A program made the translations under genes and the position numbers. From contig OX621163.1 in the NCBI GenBank assembly GCA_951640195.1, positions 1 through 64,000 on the forward strand: a stretch of 64,000 bases of DNA, written 5' to 3'. Under the pieces are notes generated by a model, which made no database searches, had not been told where the DNA came from, and saw only the letters and a program-made list of their open reading frames with translations. This DNA comes from Porpolomopsis calyptriformis. Lineage: Eukaryota; Basidiomycota; Agaricomycetes; Agaricales; Hygrophoraceae. How positions within the stretch are numbered: the first letter of the stretch is position 1; each line of letters begins with the position of its first letter. This document shows, piece after piece, positions 1-10,683 of this stretch.

Positions 1-491
1 GGATCGTCATCTTCATAAGGCAGACGGTTCTCGTTTTTGCAACGATCGGCATAGAGTTGGCGACCTGTTTGAGAGTGTCCAAATGAATGGTAGACTCTGA
101 CGGCCCATTGCTTCACCGTCTTCAATCGCAATGATGCTTGAGTGAGCAGTTTACGATCCTCAAACCACAACTCATGCTGCACGGCCAAACAGAGGTTCTG
201 GAGGTACTGTTTGATTCGTCCTGCATGTCGTACCTGGTTCTCTGCTTCAAGGCAGCTGTGGCGATGACTCAGGTCAAGGAAAGCAAGGATAGAGCGGTAA
301 TGGATGTGTATTTCGCGAGATCGCAGTGAGTTGTTGTGGTAGAAAAAGAGCTTGAATGTTGTTTGGGTTGATAATTCTGAGAAGCGCCAGAAATTGGACG
401 GTTTATTCAAGAGGGTGGATGTCTTGGCTGGCCATAAAGCCTCATCATCAAATAGCTCTCCTTCTTTGTTGGCTATCGGTTGGGTGGCCAT
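1..491 (-). CDS. Unknown protein, paralogue A (3' part beyond the window)
   Basis: An open frame runs from an ATG at 491 to the window edge, 163 codons with no stop, so the C-terminus is missing. The protein begins MATQPIANKEGELF and has no motif I can name. It is clearly related to the next gene (1482-2129). Both contain an AxLDL block, a segment with R-I-x-x-Y-L-x-x-L, then W-x-E/F, a WAVR-x-x-x-x-FGHS motif, and a Y/C-x-K-C-rich end followed by an acidic P-Y-x-x-D/E-D stretch. Two divergent copies in the same order and orientation suggest an old tandem duplication. That the shared blocks keep their frame while the surrounding DNA differs supports a real coding sequence. Function is unknown. 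Confidence 0.5.
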   Translation of the reverse strand, partial: MATQPIANKEGELFDDEALWPAKTSTLLNKPSNFWRFSELSTQTTFKLFFYHNNSLRSREIHIHYRSILAFLDLSHRHSCLEAENQVRHAGRIKQYLQNLCLAVQHELWFEDRKLLTQASLRLKTVKQWAVRVYHSFGHSQTGRQLYADRCKNENRLPYEDDD

Positions 492-1481
492 GATAATGAA
501 CGTATGTGTGGGGGTCACGTGGGTATTTATTCGATTAAAGAGTTTGAAAGCTACAAAGACGATATGATTCTATCCAGGACTTGGATTAGATCATGTGCTA
601 TAAATGAATGCCGTATTCTCAAGTTTGAGGGTGACAAAGAAGCCCTGACATTTTCTTTGCCATTTGATTCATTCCACTACTCCTTCATCTGGTTGAAGGA
701 GTTATAAATATTACGGTGAAAACCATCATCCTCATTATAATTTATTGAAGTGAAGGATACAGATTGTGGAGGTGTGAGGTATACCGCTGAGGAAAGGTGG
801 CTACAATGATCTGTAAGTCCCATGGTAACTTGCAGCTGCTGTTCGCATGTAAAAAAACAAAAAACATCAAGAAACTTTCATTATCATCTTCGTCTTCATC
901 TTCGTCTTCATCTTCCTTTCGAATCGTGGAGGAATGGTAACACTGTTATCGGAGAATTGAGGCTGCCCCCCCTCTATCTCAGCTTGGATCTTGGATCAGT
1001 ATCAGCTTGGTAAATTCATCTGAATGAAATGCACCATGGGATCCCACTGGCTGATCATTATCAGCTGAAAGATTCATTGCTAGCTGTGAAATACTAAATG
1101 ATCACAATGAGTGAATGTGAACCATGTGTGTCTTACAGACCTACCCAAGATCAGCCTCATGGGTAGGTGATGATGTATTTACACCGTATCCATGGGAATC
1201 TGGGTTGATATTCTTCTCCTGAACATCGTTAGCCCACTGTTGGGCTGTATTTTCATTGATGCCAGTAGCAAAGAGAAGCATATAGCATTAGAGCATCCCT
1301 AAGCCAAGATGTTGATTTCATTTACTCTCACCGTTAACTCCAAGGAACAAAGCAAGCGCACAGGTCACAGAGTGCCCTCTGTCAAACCGGGGAGGTTTCG
1401 TGTGTGATTCTAGCTGCTGGAGACATAGCTGGAACCCCCTGCTTAGCCAGTTTGTATGGGTTTCGAATAAAGTATGCCATT
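492..1481. other. Intergenic DNA, no gene seen
   Basis: I see no credible gene here. Positions 885-913 hold a short TCTTCA/TCTTCG pyrimidine microsatellite. The rest is AT-rich unique sequence that probably contains the promoter of paralogue A and the 3' end of paralogue B. Confidence 0.5.
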
Positions 1482-2129
1482 CTATGTAGTTTGAATTGGA
1501 AAGCATGATGAGATAAGGGAAGCTTGTGTATGCAGAAGCTGCCTCTTACGGTATAAGGTTGGGTCTTCATGGGTGTATGGAGTCCACCCATTTGCCTTGC
1601 ATTTCTGAAGGTACTCCCGTCTGCCGAAGAAAGAGTGGCCAAAAAAGTGATTCATTCTAACTGCCCACGGTATTGTCGTTTTAGGTTGGAAGCTAGAGCC
1701 AAAGCTGCCATGGTTTTGTGATAACTCAACCCAGAGATCAGACCTGAGCCTTTCCAGGTAACGTGTGATACGATTTGCACTGGGATGAGGGTTAGCAACA
1801 TTCGCCCAGTATTCAAGGTCAAGAAGAGCGATCTGAAGTGTGGTCGATAGAGGGAGAGTGTAGTGTCGATGTTTGTTTCTGCTTTTGCAAAAAGCATGTA
1901 AAATGATCTGCTTTTGCTGGTTCAATTTGAGGGTCAAGTCAGGTTGTGTGAAAGGGTGGCTGATTTCCTCAAAGAGCCAGATGGTGTCGCTTGGTGGAAC
2001 AGGAGAGCGATCGTTCGACCACCGATTATTATCCGCATCCAAGCATCGAGAAGAACACATCATTTGGTTCCAAGGGTAGTTACATTTGGGGGTGGGTGGA
2101 TAACTGCATGAAAACAAGATAATCAGCAT
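1482..2129 (-). CDS. Unknown protein, paralogue B
   Basis: This is a continuous frame of 215 codons. Residues of roughly 90-185 align with paralogue A at 1-491 through shared blocks: ALLDLEYW, RITRYLERL, WAVRMNHFFGHS and a final HEDP. No transmembrane helix or catalytic motif is evident. The last ~25 residues have no counterpart in paralogue A, so a 3' intron may be read through here and the true end may differ. The start is also uncertain: the first methionine opens a hydrophobic stretch, and a later pair of methionines near residue 23 could be used instead. It looks like a fast-evolving fungal gene family without a known role. Confidence 0.45.
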   Translation of the reverse strand: MLIILFSCSYPPTPKCNYPWNQMMCSSRCLDADNNRWSNDRSPVPPSDTIWLFEEISHPFTQPDLTLKLNQQKQIILHAFCKSRNKHRHYTLPLSTTLQIALLDLEYWANVANPHPSANRITRYLERLRSDLWVELSQNHGSFGSSFQPKTTIPWAVRMNHFFGHSFFGRREYLQKCKANGWTPYTHEDPTLYRKRQLLHTQASLISSCFPIQTT

Positions 2130-2597
2130 AAAATTTATCTAGATGTGGTGAAAAAATAAGCATTCATTCAATCGCATGCGTATAGCCATTGTGGTGCTGG
2201 AAGTAGTTTCGTGTGTGAGTCACAGCTCTTGATCACTACTTAGGCTCCTCACACATCACTTCATAGCACATCACTTCATAAGTACATAACAGCTAGTTGA
2301 TATTCACGCATACACAGACAAGATAGCTGGGAGTTAATCAATACAGTATCAAAGCAACTTGATATGTTATGCGTGACATCACATTTGCATACCAAAATGG
2401 GATGGGAGTGGCGCATGTGAACTTGCTAATTTACACCTGCACACAGCTCAACATGTCTACACAGGTTTAGCACAAATCGTATGTAGTAGACTTATATAGT
2501 AACTAGCTTGGAATGCAGCAATACAAGTTGATTAATATTTGTGGAAAGTTTGATGCGACATGCATGCAGCGTAATAGATGCTAATTCAGTAATTTTA
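2130..2597. other. Intergenic DNA between paralogue B and the sirtuin
   Basis: AT-rich unique sequence with no gene I can support. It contains short direct repeats (for example CACATCACTTCATA near 2253-2281). It lies between the 5' end of paralogue B and the 3' end of the sirtuin. Confidence 0.4.
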
Positions 2598-3748
2598 TCA
2601 AGACCATAACCTCCATGATGGTCTGTAGTTAAGCTTTCTGTCTCCATAGAGAACCTGAACCTGAGTGTGGTTGCTTTCGAGCATTTCACCTGACGCAATC
2701 ATCTCCTCCATCCTTTTCAATGCCAACCGTGCAAACTCTTCACAGTCCATGTCTATCCAAGCGTCGAATATACCAGCCCACGTAGCTGTGTTTGTAAAGG
2801 TATTATTGAGATATATAACTTGAGGCGATGCTTGTAAACTGGATTTGGGGGAATTTTTTGCTAAGATTCTAGCGGACTGCTTGATAAAGTCAGTAGTACC
2901 CTTCACTTTCAAGCTAGTGCCAACCACAAGGAGAAGATCTAGTTGGCGACTGGGGGTGGTAGTTAACCCAAGATCATTTTGCTGCACGTTTGCTATTTCT
3001 TCTCCTCGAGGATGTGGTTCTCCGTAAAGAATGATATTGGGTCGGAGTCGAGGCACAGTCGTTCTGCGTTTGCCCTGCTCTACCCTCTTTTCCATATTGA
3101 TTTGACATTCAGTGCATTCTGGTAGTTGGCCCTCTTTCAAAGAGGGGTAGTATGGTTCGAGGATAAAAATGGAGGAGCAGCCAGGGCATCGTAGTTCCTC
3201 TAGGGATCCATGCAATGGAATGCATCGGGCTGGTCCATCACTGGGGTGAATTTCTGAGGACATATGTAACCCAGCCTTGAGCTCCAAACCATCGATATTT
3301 TGAGTGTAAACACGGAGTAACACTCCTTGGAGGTCTAGAGCACGAAGGAAATGGTGGAAGGCAGTGGGTTGTGCGATCGCCGCTTTCTCAGCAAGGGTGG
3401 CAATGAGCTGACAATGCAGTGATTGTTGCTTTTGGGTCTAGAACATTAACTTGGTCAACTAATCCTCACTTGAACATATATTTCTCACTACGAGGGATGA
3501 GCTAGTAAGCAGATCAGTCAGGTTGACTCCGGTAAATCCAGATAGTGCGTTGCCAGTATATAAGCCGTCTGGTCCTCTAAAACATGGAATACCTGCAGCC
3601 ACGGATATTCCTGCTCCTAGAGAGTAGGTAAGTATTTGAATGAAACATGATGATGGGTCGATTTACCACAGAGCACGACGATTCTCTTTGCTTTCAGTAT
3701 TCCATCCATTAGATCTGTTGCACTTTGTTTTATAGTGGAGGGGAACAT
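2598..3748 (-). CDS. Sir2-family NAD-dependent protein deacylase (sirtuin, Hst-like)
   Basis: I resolve three exons: 3667-3748, 3489-3616 and 2598-3437. Their GT-AG introns keep frame and give a protein of about 350 aa. Sirtuin motifs appear in the family's order. The NAD-binding GAGISVAAGIPCFRGPDGLY is split by intron 1. TQNIDG follows, then catalytic His in CIPLHGSLEELRC, the zinc pairs CPGC and CTEC, RPNIILYGEPHP, LLLVVGTSLKV and VIYLN. Sirtuins remove acyl groups from lysines of histones and other proteins using NAD; the Hst-like layout suggests a nuclear silencing or genome-stability enzyme. An oddity is Cys where GIPDFR normally has Asp. Start: MFPSTIKQ at 3748 is the simplest choice, but the frame stays open a little upstream, next to the BAH-PHD stop. 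Overall the gene looks intact. Confidence 0.85.
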
Positions 3749-3820
3749 AATAGCTGAGTTTTTAGCAGTAACACGGTGAAGGATAGTAGGTATTAGATAA
3801 GCTAGAAGAATGGTAAGGTA

Positions 3821-5186
3821 TCAAATAAGCAAATCTGAGCTACACCGAGGGCAAGTATAGTATGTTTGGTCTGTAACGACTAATGGCTCATAAGAGTCTG
3901 TGTTATCTATGCCGAATTCTGCCTCAAGCCAGTTTTCCCAGTCAGTGTCTATCATATTTAACCGAGACTCCTCAATGAGGTGAGCAGCTATCCATCCAGA
4001 GGCTTGGACGACACTGCGTTCCTGTGAAGAAAGCAACTTTCTAGCCTTGTTCACGATCCTAATATTTCCGGCTGTAAAATAAGTGAGACCTCCCCTAGCT
4101 GTGGGTTGGAAAGCAACTTGAAGTATAATTTTTGGGGTGTCGGCAAACTTCTCTATAGCATAGAGATTGTTAAGATACTGCTGCTGGGTAATGTTGGCAG
4201 GGGTTCCTAGGCAAGTAAGATGGGACCATCTTTTGCAGGACCAGCAGTAGCGTTGTTCCTCTGTATCGGGGGACCAAAGTGAATAACAGTGAGTTGCGCC
4301 ACATATTTCTGGCTCGCCCTACCACCCAATAGATTACTACAGGGTATATGTTTAGTTCAATGAATGCACCTTCAATGCCTGCCTATGCCCATCCCAGAAG
4401 TATCTAATAGAAATTTTAGTATAATAGATGGGTTGGTATTATCGTCAAGCTTACCGCATGTAATACGCGGTTACTGGAGGTTGATCTTCAATCTGATTTT
4501 TAATAATAACAATGTCGATTGTATCTACAGTTTAATTTTCAGTTCAGTTCAGTTCATTCTTTTATATCTGCTTCTCGATATAATAACCCTCACCTTCCAA
4601 GGCTTGCGCATCAATGATATCTGTAGAATCAGAGCCACACAGCTCTTGCTTTCCAAATGTGTTTATATACCTGTCAAGAGTAAGAAGAACATAGAGTGAC
4701 AGGAGAAGGAGTAGGTTTTGAGATGCAACCTTTTAGTATCAGCCTTAACATCACTTCTCTCCAACAACTGCTTGGCTGTATACATCCATGAAACCTTAGC
4801 AAGATACTTGTTCTAAAGCACATTGTCAACATTGGGTAGGGTAGCTTGAGCAGGTGTATCACCTTAGTAGTTTTTCTTATTTGTAGGATCAAACCTTTCC
4901 AGTAGTCGTCCATTATAATATTATTTTCTTCCTTTGCATGGAGGCCAAGGTGACGGATGAGGCAGCTGTGTTTGAGGGAAATAATCAAATGACTACTATT
5001 CAAGCATTATCGATAAACACTTACAAGTCATTCTTAACGAATTTGCAAGGAGAGCCTATAAAGTTTTGATTCGGAACAAATAGAACAAGGCATAGGTGAT
5101 ATCTCACCATCATTTGGATTAGGAACCTCGAGGTATTCTACGACTTTTGCAGATTTCCATTGTTTTTCCTCGGTTGTAGGTGCCAT
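3821..5186 (-). CDS. BAH domain plus PHD-type zinc finger protein
   Basis: Eight exons can be spliced in frame: 5108-5186, 5025-5055, 4863-4965, 4730-4812, 4594-4670, 4455-4524, 4370-4403 and 3821-4318, giving about 324 aa. Residues ~30-160 form a BAH domain: the YWKGLILQIR strand, YLAKVSWMYTAKQL, then QELCGSDSTDIIDAQALE and VTAYYMRYFWD. Residues ~160-324 form a PHD-like finger: C-x3-H-C, CWSC-x2-W-x-H-x2-C, then a long insert before the last CPRC pair. BAH-PHD proteins read histone marks and recruit silencing or deacetylase complexes. The neighbouring sirtuin on the same strand, 72 bases downstream, makes such a link plausible but is only inference. The exon 3 acceptor at 4965 is chosen over one further upstream because it gives the better BAH strand. 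The large insert inside the PHD finger is unusual. Confidence 0.7.
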
Positions 5187-5315
5187 AATAATAAATCTAC
5201 GGACCAATGTTGATTATTCGTATTATATTCCCACAGCTATATATATGTCACGTGAATGTAGATACACTTTGTCTCGACTATTGTACAAACATAGCTCTCG
5301 ATCTTAACCTCCAAT
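5187..5315. promoter_or_regulatory. Divergent promoter between the BAH-PHD gene and the 1,660-aa gene
   Basis: Only 129 bases separate the two start codons. The gap contains a TATA-like run (CTATATATATG near 5236) and a CACGTG E-box near 5251. The two genes probably share control elements. This is inferred from spacing and motifs only. Confidence 0.45.
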
Positions 5316-8300
5316 ATGGCAAACCAGGCAAATGAAGGTGCAGATTATGACAGTGATATAGATAGGATCATAGCTATGTCCTCACTAGCCAAGGTAAGCC
5401 TATCCCTAGTAGTTATGTATCTAATTCGATTCACACAATTAAATCATTACGAGGCTAATAAAACCATAATAAACCAGGAAGGGGATTCGACTTCTAGTGG
5501 TTCAGATGATAGTGATATACGTAATATCCTGAATATGCCTTGTGCAGAGAAGATGCCAATGCCAATACCGATGCTAGGAGAAAAACATATGCCTTCCAAA
5601 AAACATATATTAATCAACAAAAAGCCAGTATACTCAGTAAGTGTATATCTGTTTTCAAGGTTAAAGTGCTCACATTATTACAGACAACGTTAATTAGCCT
5701 AAATCATCTTAACATCCAGAATTCGGATCAGCAATATATATCGATACCTCCATTGGCTCCCTTAGGTCCCCAGCCAGGTCCTTCAAGGGTCCAAAACGCA
5801 ATAAGTAGAAAGGATAATGACGCTGTATGTCTCAATTAACCTATGACAATAATAACTTACATTTATTTATTTTCCAGGTGGCGAAAGCATGGTATGTATT
5901 TTAAGAGAAATCATAAGATACTTGCGTATTAATACTGGTTAGGTTTAGTGATTATAGCTCTCCTTCAGAGCCTTCGGTGGATATTAGAAGGAACAACTCG
6001 CGATTTGAAACCAGACACCGGTGAATAAATCTATCATTCGAAATGTTAGGTTAAATACTAAACTTTTAGAAGCTCAACAAGCCGATCATCGTCGCCAGCT
6101 AGCAATAACGGATCAGATTTCATTGGATCCAGTGAAAGTGACAGCGCTCATTCTCATTTACTAGCAAAAAATGCCATTCGATTGAATCTACCACGATCTG
6201 AGCAAGAGCTTTTTATAGGTATGTTCTTATATTATTGGTGGTGATTAGACTCATTAAGGATATTAGACACGAAGCTAGCAGATCCAAGGATATGGGCTTC
6301 AGCTTGTCAATCATTGGGATCTGCTAAGCCTGGAAACCACCTGGATCACGCGGTCATAGAAATTTACCTTTTGAAATCATGGTATATGTCCATTCAACCC
6401 CAGATGCCATCTCAGAGATATTCCTACTATCTAGACTCGGAAACGGTGAGCAGGGTAATAAGAGAAGAAGAAGACATCCTGTCTACCGAAATCCATAAAA
6501 CTCTCCTTCTTCCACCTCACGTTGCTATCCCGAAAAAGCCTGTGTTATTTTTCCCTCCACTATCATGGCAATCTTCTGCAACCCAAAGGCTAGCTTTATT
6601 TGATTACCAGCAGGAGAAGGTTCTTGTTTTTAGCCATGGAGCTCCACTCGAAACCAATATGTACTCAGATTGGACGGAGTGGAATGGCAACTACTATTGG
6701 AGGGCTATTGCTAATGTGTTTGGGTGGATCCTGGGTAGTGAGTTGGATGAGCGAGGTCCCCAAGTAATCGAACCGAATTGGAATACGGTGAAAATCTCGT
6801 TTCTATACAGAAGAAGCATATTCATATACATATTTCAACAGAGTGAGGCCGACACTGGTTCCTGGATGGCATCGCTTTGCCAAGAAATCTTTGATAATGG
6901 TTGGATGTATTCCACAGACATTAACCAACACCCACTTGCACCCAAATTGCAATGTGTTCATGCGATGCGAGAGAGAATATTTCTCACTGCGCTTCAAACT
7001 GTACAAAAATCATATGACTTCTGGAACAAGACTCAGACCCTGCTTCGGTATTCCATGGAACCCAATTCTGAGGTTGTGAATGATATGAAGGCTGGGCTTT
7101 TAAAATTCAAGCGTTTCGAGGTAATAGCACTTGCGCTTGCAACTGCTCGTATGAAGTGTGAGTATTATCTCATTCCGATTACCTGTGATAATCAATCTAA
7201 AGAGGCTACCTATATTAATCAACTAGGCCATCTTCTGGATAGTCACGACAAGGATGGCAATGCCAGCAATGACGACAACAATCACAATGATGATGACAAT
7301 GACAATGACAATGATGACAACGATGATGATTCCATTGTAATCAACCTACCACCTCAGCCTTCCAGAAGGTCTCTACCTGAAATCCAACTTCCAGAGGTTG
7401 AGCTAAATGGGAATGGGGGTGAAGAAGCATTAGCAACAAGCGTTGATGAGCGGCCTTTTGATGACTACGAATCAGCTATGTTGGTTTGCTCCGAGGATCA
7501 AGCTGATATCATTCCAAACACGTGGACCTTTGACACCAATGGAATGCTTGTATTGGGCAAGCACTGGAGTATCTGGAGGGATAGAGGCTATAGGTTGCAG
7601 GCCGATTTTTTCTCTATGTTCAATAACCAGGAACCGGTTCTCCTCAATGACCACCTTCTTCCACACTGGGATTCAAGTGATCAAGCAAGTGGATGTTTAC
7701 CATCATCTCCAGTTGCATACCCATCCTCGTTATCTTCTCATTCTTCTGAGGTGCTGAATTCCCTACCAGCTATGGACAACCCAGATGTGACTGTGATGGG
7801 TGCCCAGGATATGTTGGATGAGGCGGGAGGGGTGGAAGGGACATCAGAGAGCCAGGGTGTGTTTGTAAAAGGTAAAGCACGCAACAACAAATTCATCTAC
7901 TTCGACTTGGAGAAGGATAGAGTAAACCTGGACGATGAAGAAGTGTCAGTGTCGGTGGATATCGACAGCGTCATATGGGTCACGCATAAACCACAGTTCA
8001 TTGGTCCAATCAATATTCACCTTCTTCCACTGTTAGACGACAAACCTCCATTCTCTATCAACAATCATGTCTATGTCCAGGTTCTACAACCACCTACCAC
8101 TCGAAATCCTAGGCAGAGGTCTAAAAGGTATCCACTTAGTGCCTTGCCACATACCCATTTCGGGCAGATGGGTCAAGGATCAGGCCAATTTAACACCTAC
8201 GTCTTCTTCCCTCGTATGATTAGGAAAGACCCAGGAACGCATAGAATGACTACTCTGATGCCAAGGGAGGTACAGGAGTTGTGGTTCTCACAAGTGATCA

Positions 8301-10683
8301 TGCCTGCTCTGCCAGTGGTTTTAGCCAACTACACCGGAATTATGGAGTATCTTCCTACAAGCGTCAGTAATCTCCAATGGAAAATAGGGACAAGACGTAC
8401 GACCAAGACCATTCCCCTCACACCTGAAGCATTTTCTTCCATGCGAACCACTCTCTGCGACATCATAAATAACCAGCCCGATCTCCTAGGCCGATTCGGG
8501 TCCTTTTTCTTTGTTGTAGATGCTCGAGGTATCAAACTGCTCTCTAAGCAGCACCACCCAACCGAGAATATATATCAGGCACTCTGTTCGATGATTCCTA
8601 ACATGGACTGGGATTATATGAAGGACCGATCGCATGGAGAACTCTTGCTTGATCTTGGGATTTCATACCATCCTCCTTCTAGGGAGGATCAGGAGCCATT
8701 GGTAGGGCTGTGGAGGTTAGATAGGATCGACGACTCGTACGACCTTATGGGGATGAAAAAAGGAATGACCCATTATACTGCCATGTTTGGAGCTTATGGA
8801 GGGAGACAGGCTGAAACCAAGTTGAAGAAAAGTCGGCTTGTACACCTTTGCTTCCGATCCAGCTACAACCTTTGCTTTGAGGTGGTGCGACTTCCTGGCC
8901 AAACGAACTACCTATGTGATGACTGTGATGCAGTCAAGACAAATGACCGATTCATGACTAGCTGTGATCACTGGAAAAAGCTGTTTCAATCTTCTCAAAT
9001 CCAGTCATTCGGCGTTAGAGAAGAAGTTAGAGGGAGTGGGTTAGCCATTATAAAGCTTCTTGATGTAGCATCTGAAAAGGTAAGCAGCGAAATAACTGCA
9101 AACTAGAAATGTCTAATGATTGCCAGGCACAAGACTATATGTCATCTGACCCTATCATTTGGATCAAGTCGAGCCTCTTTTTCAAGTTGTTGGCAAGAAG
9201 GCTAGCAGAGTTTCAAAACGTCCAACTACACCTTTCACGAAATCGACCAAGCAACTATGGAATGATGGCTACGCTTATCATCCACCTGATTAAGCACACC
9301 ATGGTCACGCCAAGGATAAAGCACACATTCTTGAATGATGTGTTGCGAGACCTTCGTTTCAGTTCGATAATGTGGAGGTTCGGAATGTTCTTTCTTCACG
9401 ACCTCAAGTTGAAGAAAGGAGTGCTATCTCTAAGAGAACTACCGGAGGAGGATCCAGCTGAGGTTATCCAAGCGTATGGACAGTCCTTGAAGAAGCCACA
9501 GGCAACTCAAGCCAACCAGCCATATCACCTTATTCAAATGTATCAGCAAGATGCGTGCCCTTGGGGTCCCGATCCATCTTGGTCAAGAATTCAGAAACTG
9601 TTGGAAACCGAGCCAGAGATTTTCCTTAGGGAATGGAGGTTGGATGATGACTGGGAAGCTCCTGAACTGCTTTACACGAAGCTGTTGTTTGTTGAGTTCA
9701 CGCATCAGCTGTGGCTAAGTCTGGCAGAGCAGTTTGCATCAGCAGGTGTTTTACCCAAGCCAACCACAGTTCAGGAAGCAATGGAGACTTGGACGGTACC
9801 TGCGATTCAGCATATCATAGGCATTGACCGTTGCCGATTCCTTCCTTCGAGCTGTGGCCTTAAAGGAAAGCTTCCTTTGAGTCACTCCCGTGATCTATCA
9901 TTTTCAGCACGTCGGGCAACCTTCTTCCCTGAACAAACTATCCAGATCCCAGAGAATTCAGTCTGGAAACCATACACCAAGCCTGGAGGATATATCTCCA
10001 CTTACCACCAATATCTTGTGGATTGGGATATGGATGAAGGTGATCAGCTCTGCCGTGAATTGGACAACATATTTGGCCAGTTACAATGCCTTCCTGTAGG
10101 TGGCCTATCGAATAAAAAGGGGAAACAAGTCATATGGGGGATGAAATCAGGCAAGATCAACTTTATTTCGAATTCAAAGTTCTATCGGATTGAAGAAATT
10201 GGGAAAGAGGTGGCTGCGCGTCCACGAACTCAGGTCCTAAAAAGGCCTCATGCTTCAAAGAATATACTTCAGAGACGACTAGATGAAACCTTGGGGAGAT
10301 CGATAAAACCACCTATTCGGAGCCGAAAGTCTGCCAAAATCTACCAAAAACGAAAGCCTCCTGTGAGACGGAAAGCAGACAACAATCCTTCAGGTTCAGA
10401 GAGCGGGAAAGAGCAACAGGTTAGGGTTACTCGCTCAAAGGCCAAGGCTGCCCAGAAAGACGAGGGAAGAAAGGGGGTGAGTGGTGTGCGGATAACTCGG
10501 TCAAGAATGAACGCTGCTAGGAAAGATGCGGAGAGAGAAGATTCAGGTTCAGGAAGACATATAGTAGGTAGATCTCAGTCAAGAGTCAAGGCTGCTAGGG
10601 AACGGGCAGATTTAGAGTCTGATTCCGATTCCGATTCATTAGAGTACACAGATGAGCCAGGATCAGAGCAATCTAGTAGCTAA
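5316..10683 (+). CDS. Unknown large protein, about 1,660 aa, acidic N-terminus and basic C-terminus
   Basis: The exons I can join in frame are 5316-5393, 5478-5636, 5684-5824, 5878-5891, 5943-6020, 6070-6218, 6267-9079 and 9127-10683. Exon 4 is a 14-base microexon. An acceptor at 6249 instead of 6267 is also in frame. The TAG at 9104-9106 lies inside the last intron (9080-9126), so the two long open frames form one protein. The N-terminal ~150 residues are Ser/Asp-rich and probably disordered. An Asp/Asn tract coded by a GAY/AAY microsatellite sits near 7250-7335. A C-x2-C plus C-x-H pattern (YLCDDCD...SCDHW) lies just before the last intron. The C-terminal ~170 residues are Lys/Arg-rich with repeats of the form VTRSKAKAAQK and end in an acidic tail, suggesting a nuclear, possibly DNA-binding protein. 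I recognise no family. A decayed partial copy lies at 42131-44546. It might be a mobile-element or host gene; nothing resembles a known transposase. Confidence 0.65.

Noticed and set aside
3748..4054. A single BAH-PHD-sirtuin fusion gene
   Set aside because: The BAH-PHD frame ends with TGA right after its last zinc pair. The only splice that would bypass it removes part of that zinc pair, so two genes are preferred.
9104..9106. TAG as the natural end of the 930-codon frame of the large gene
   Set aside because: It lies inside a good intron (GTAAGC at 9080 to CAG at 9126) whose removal joins the two long frames in phase.
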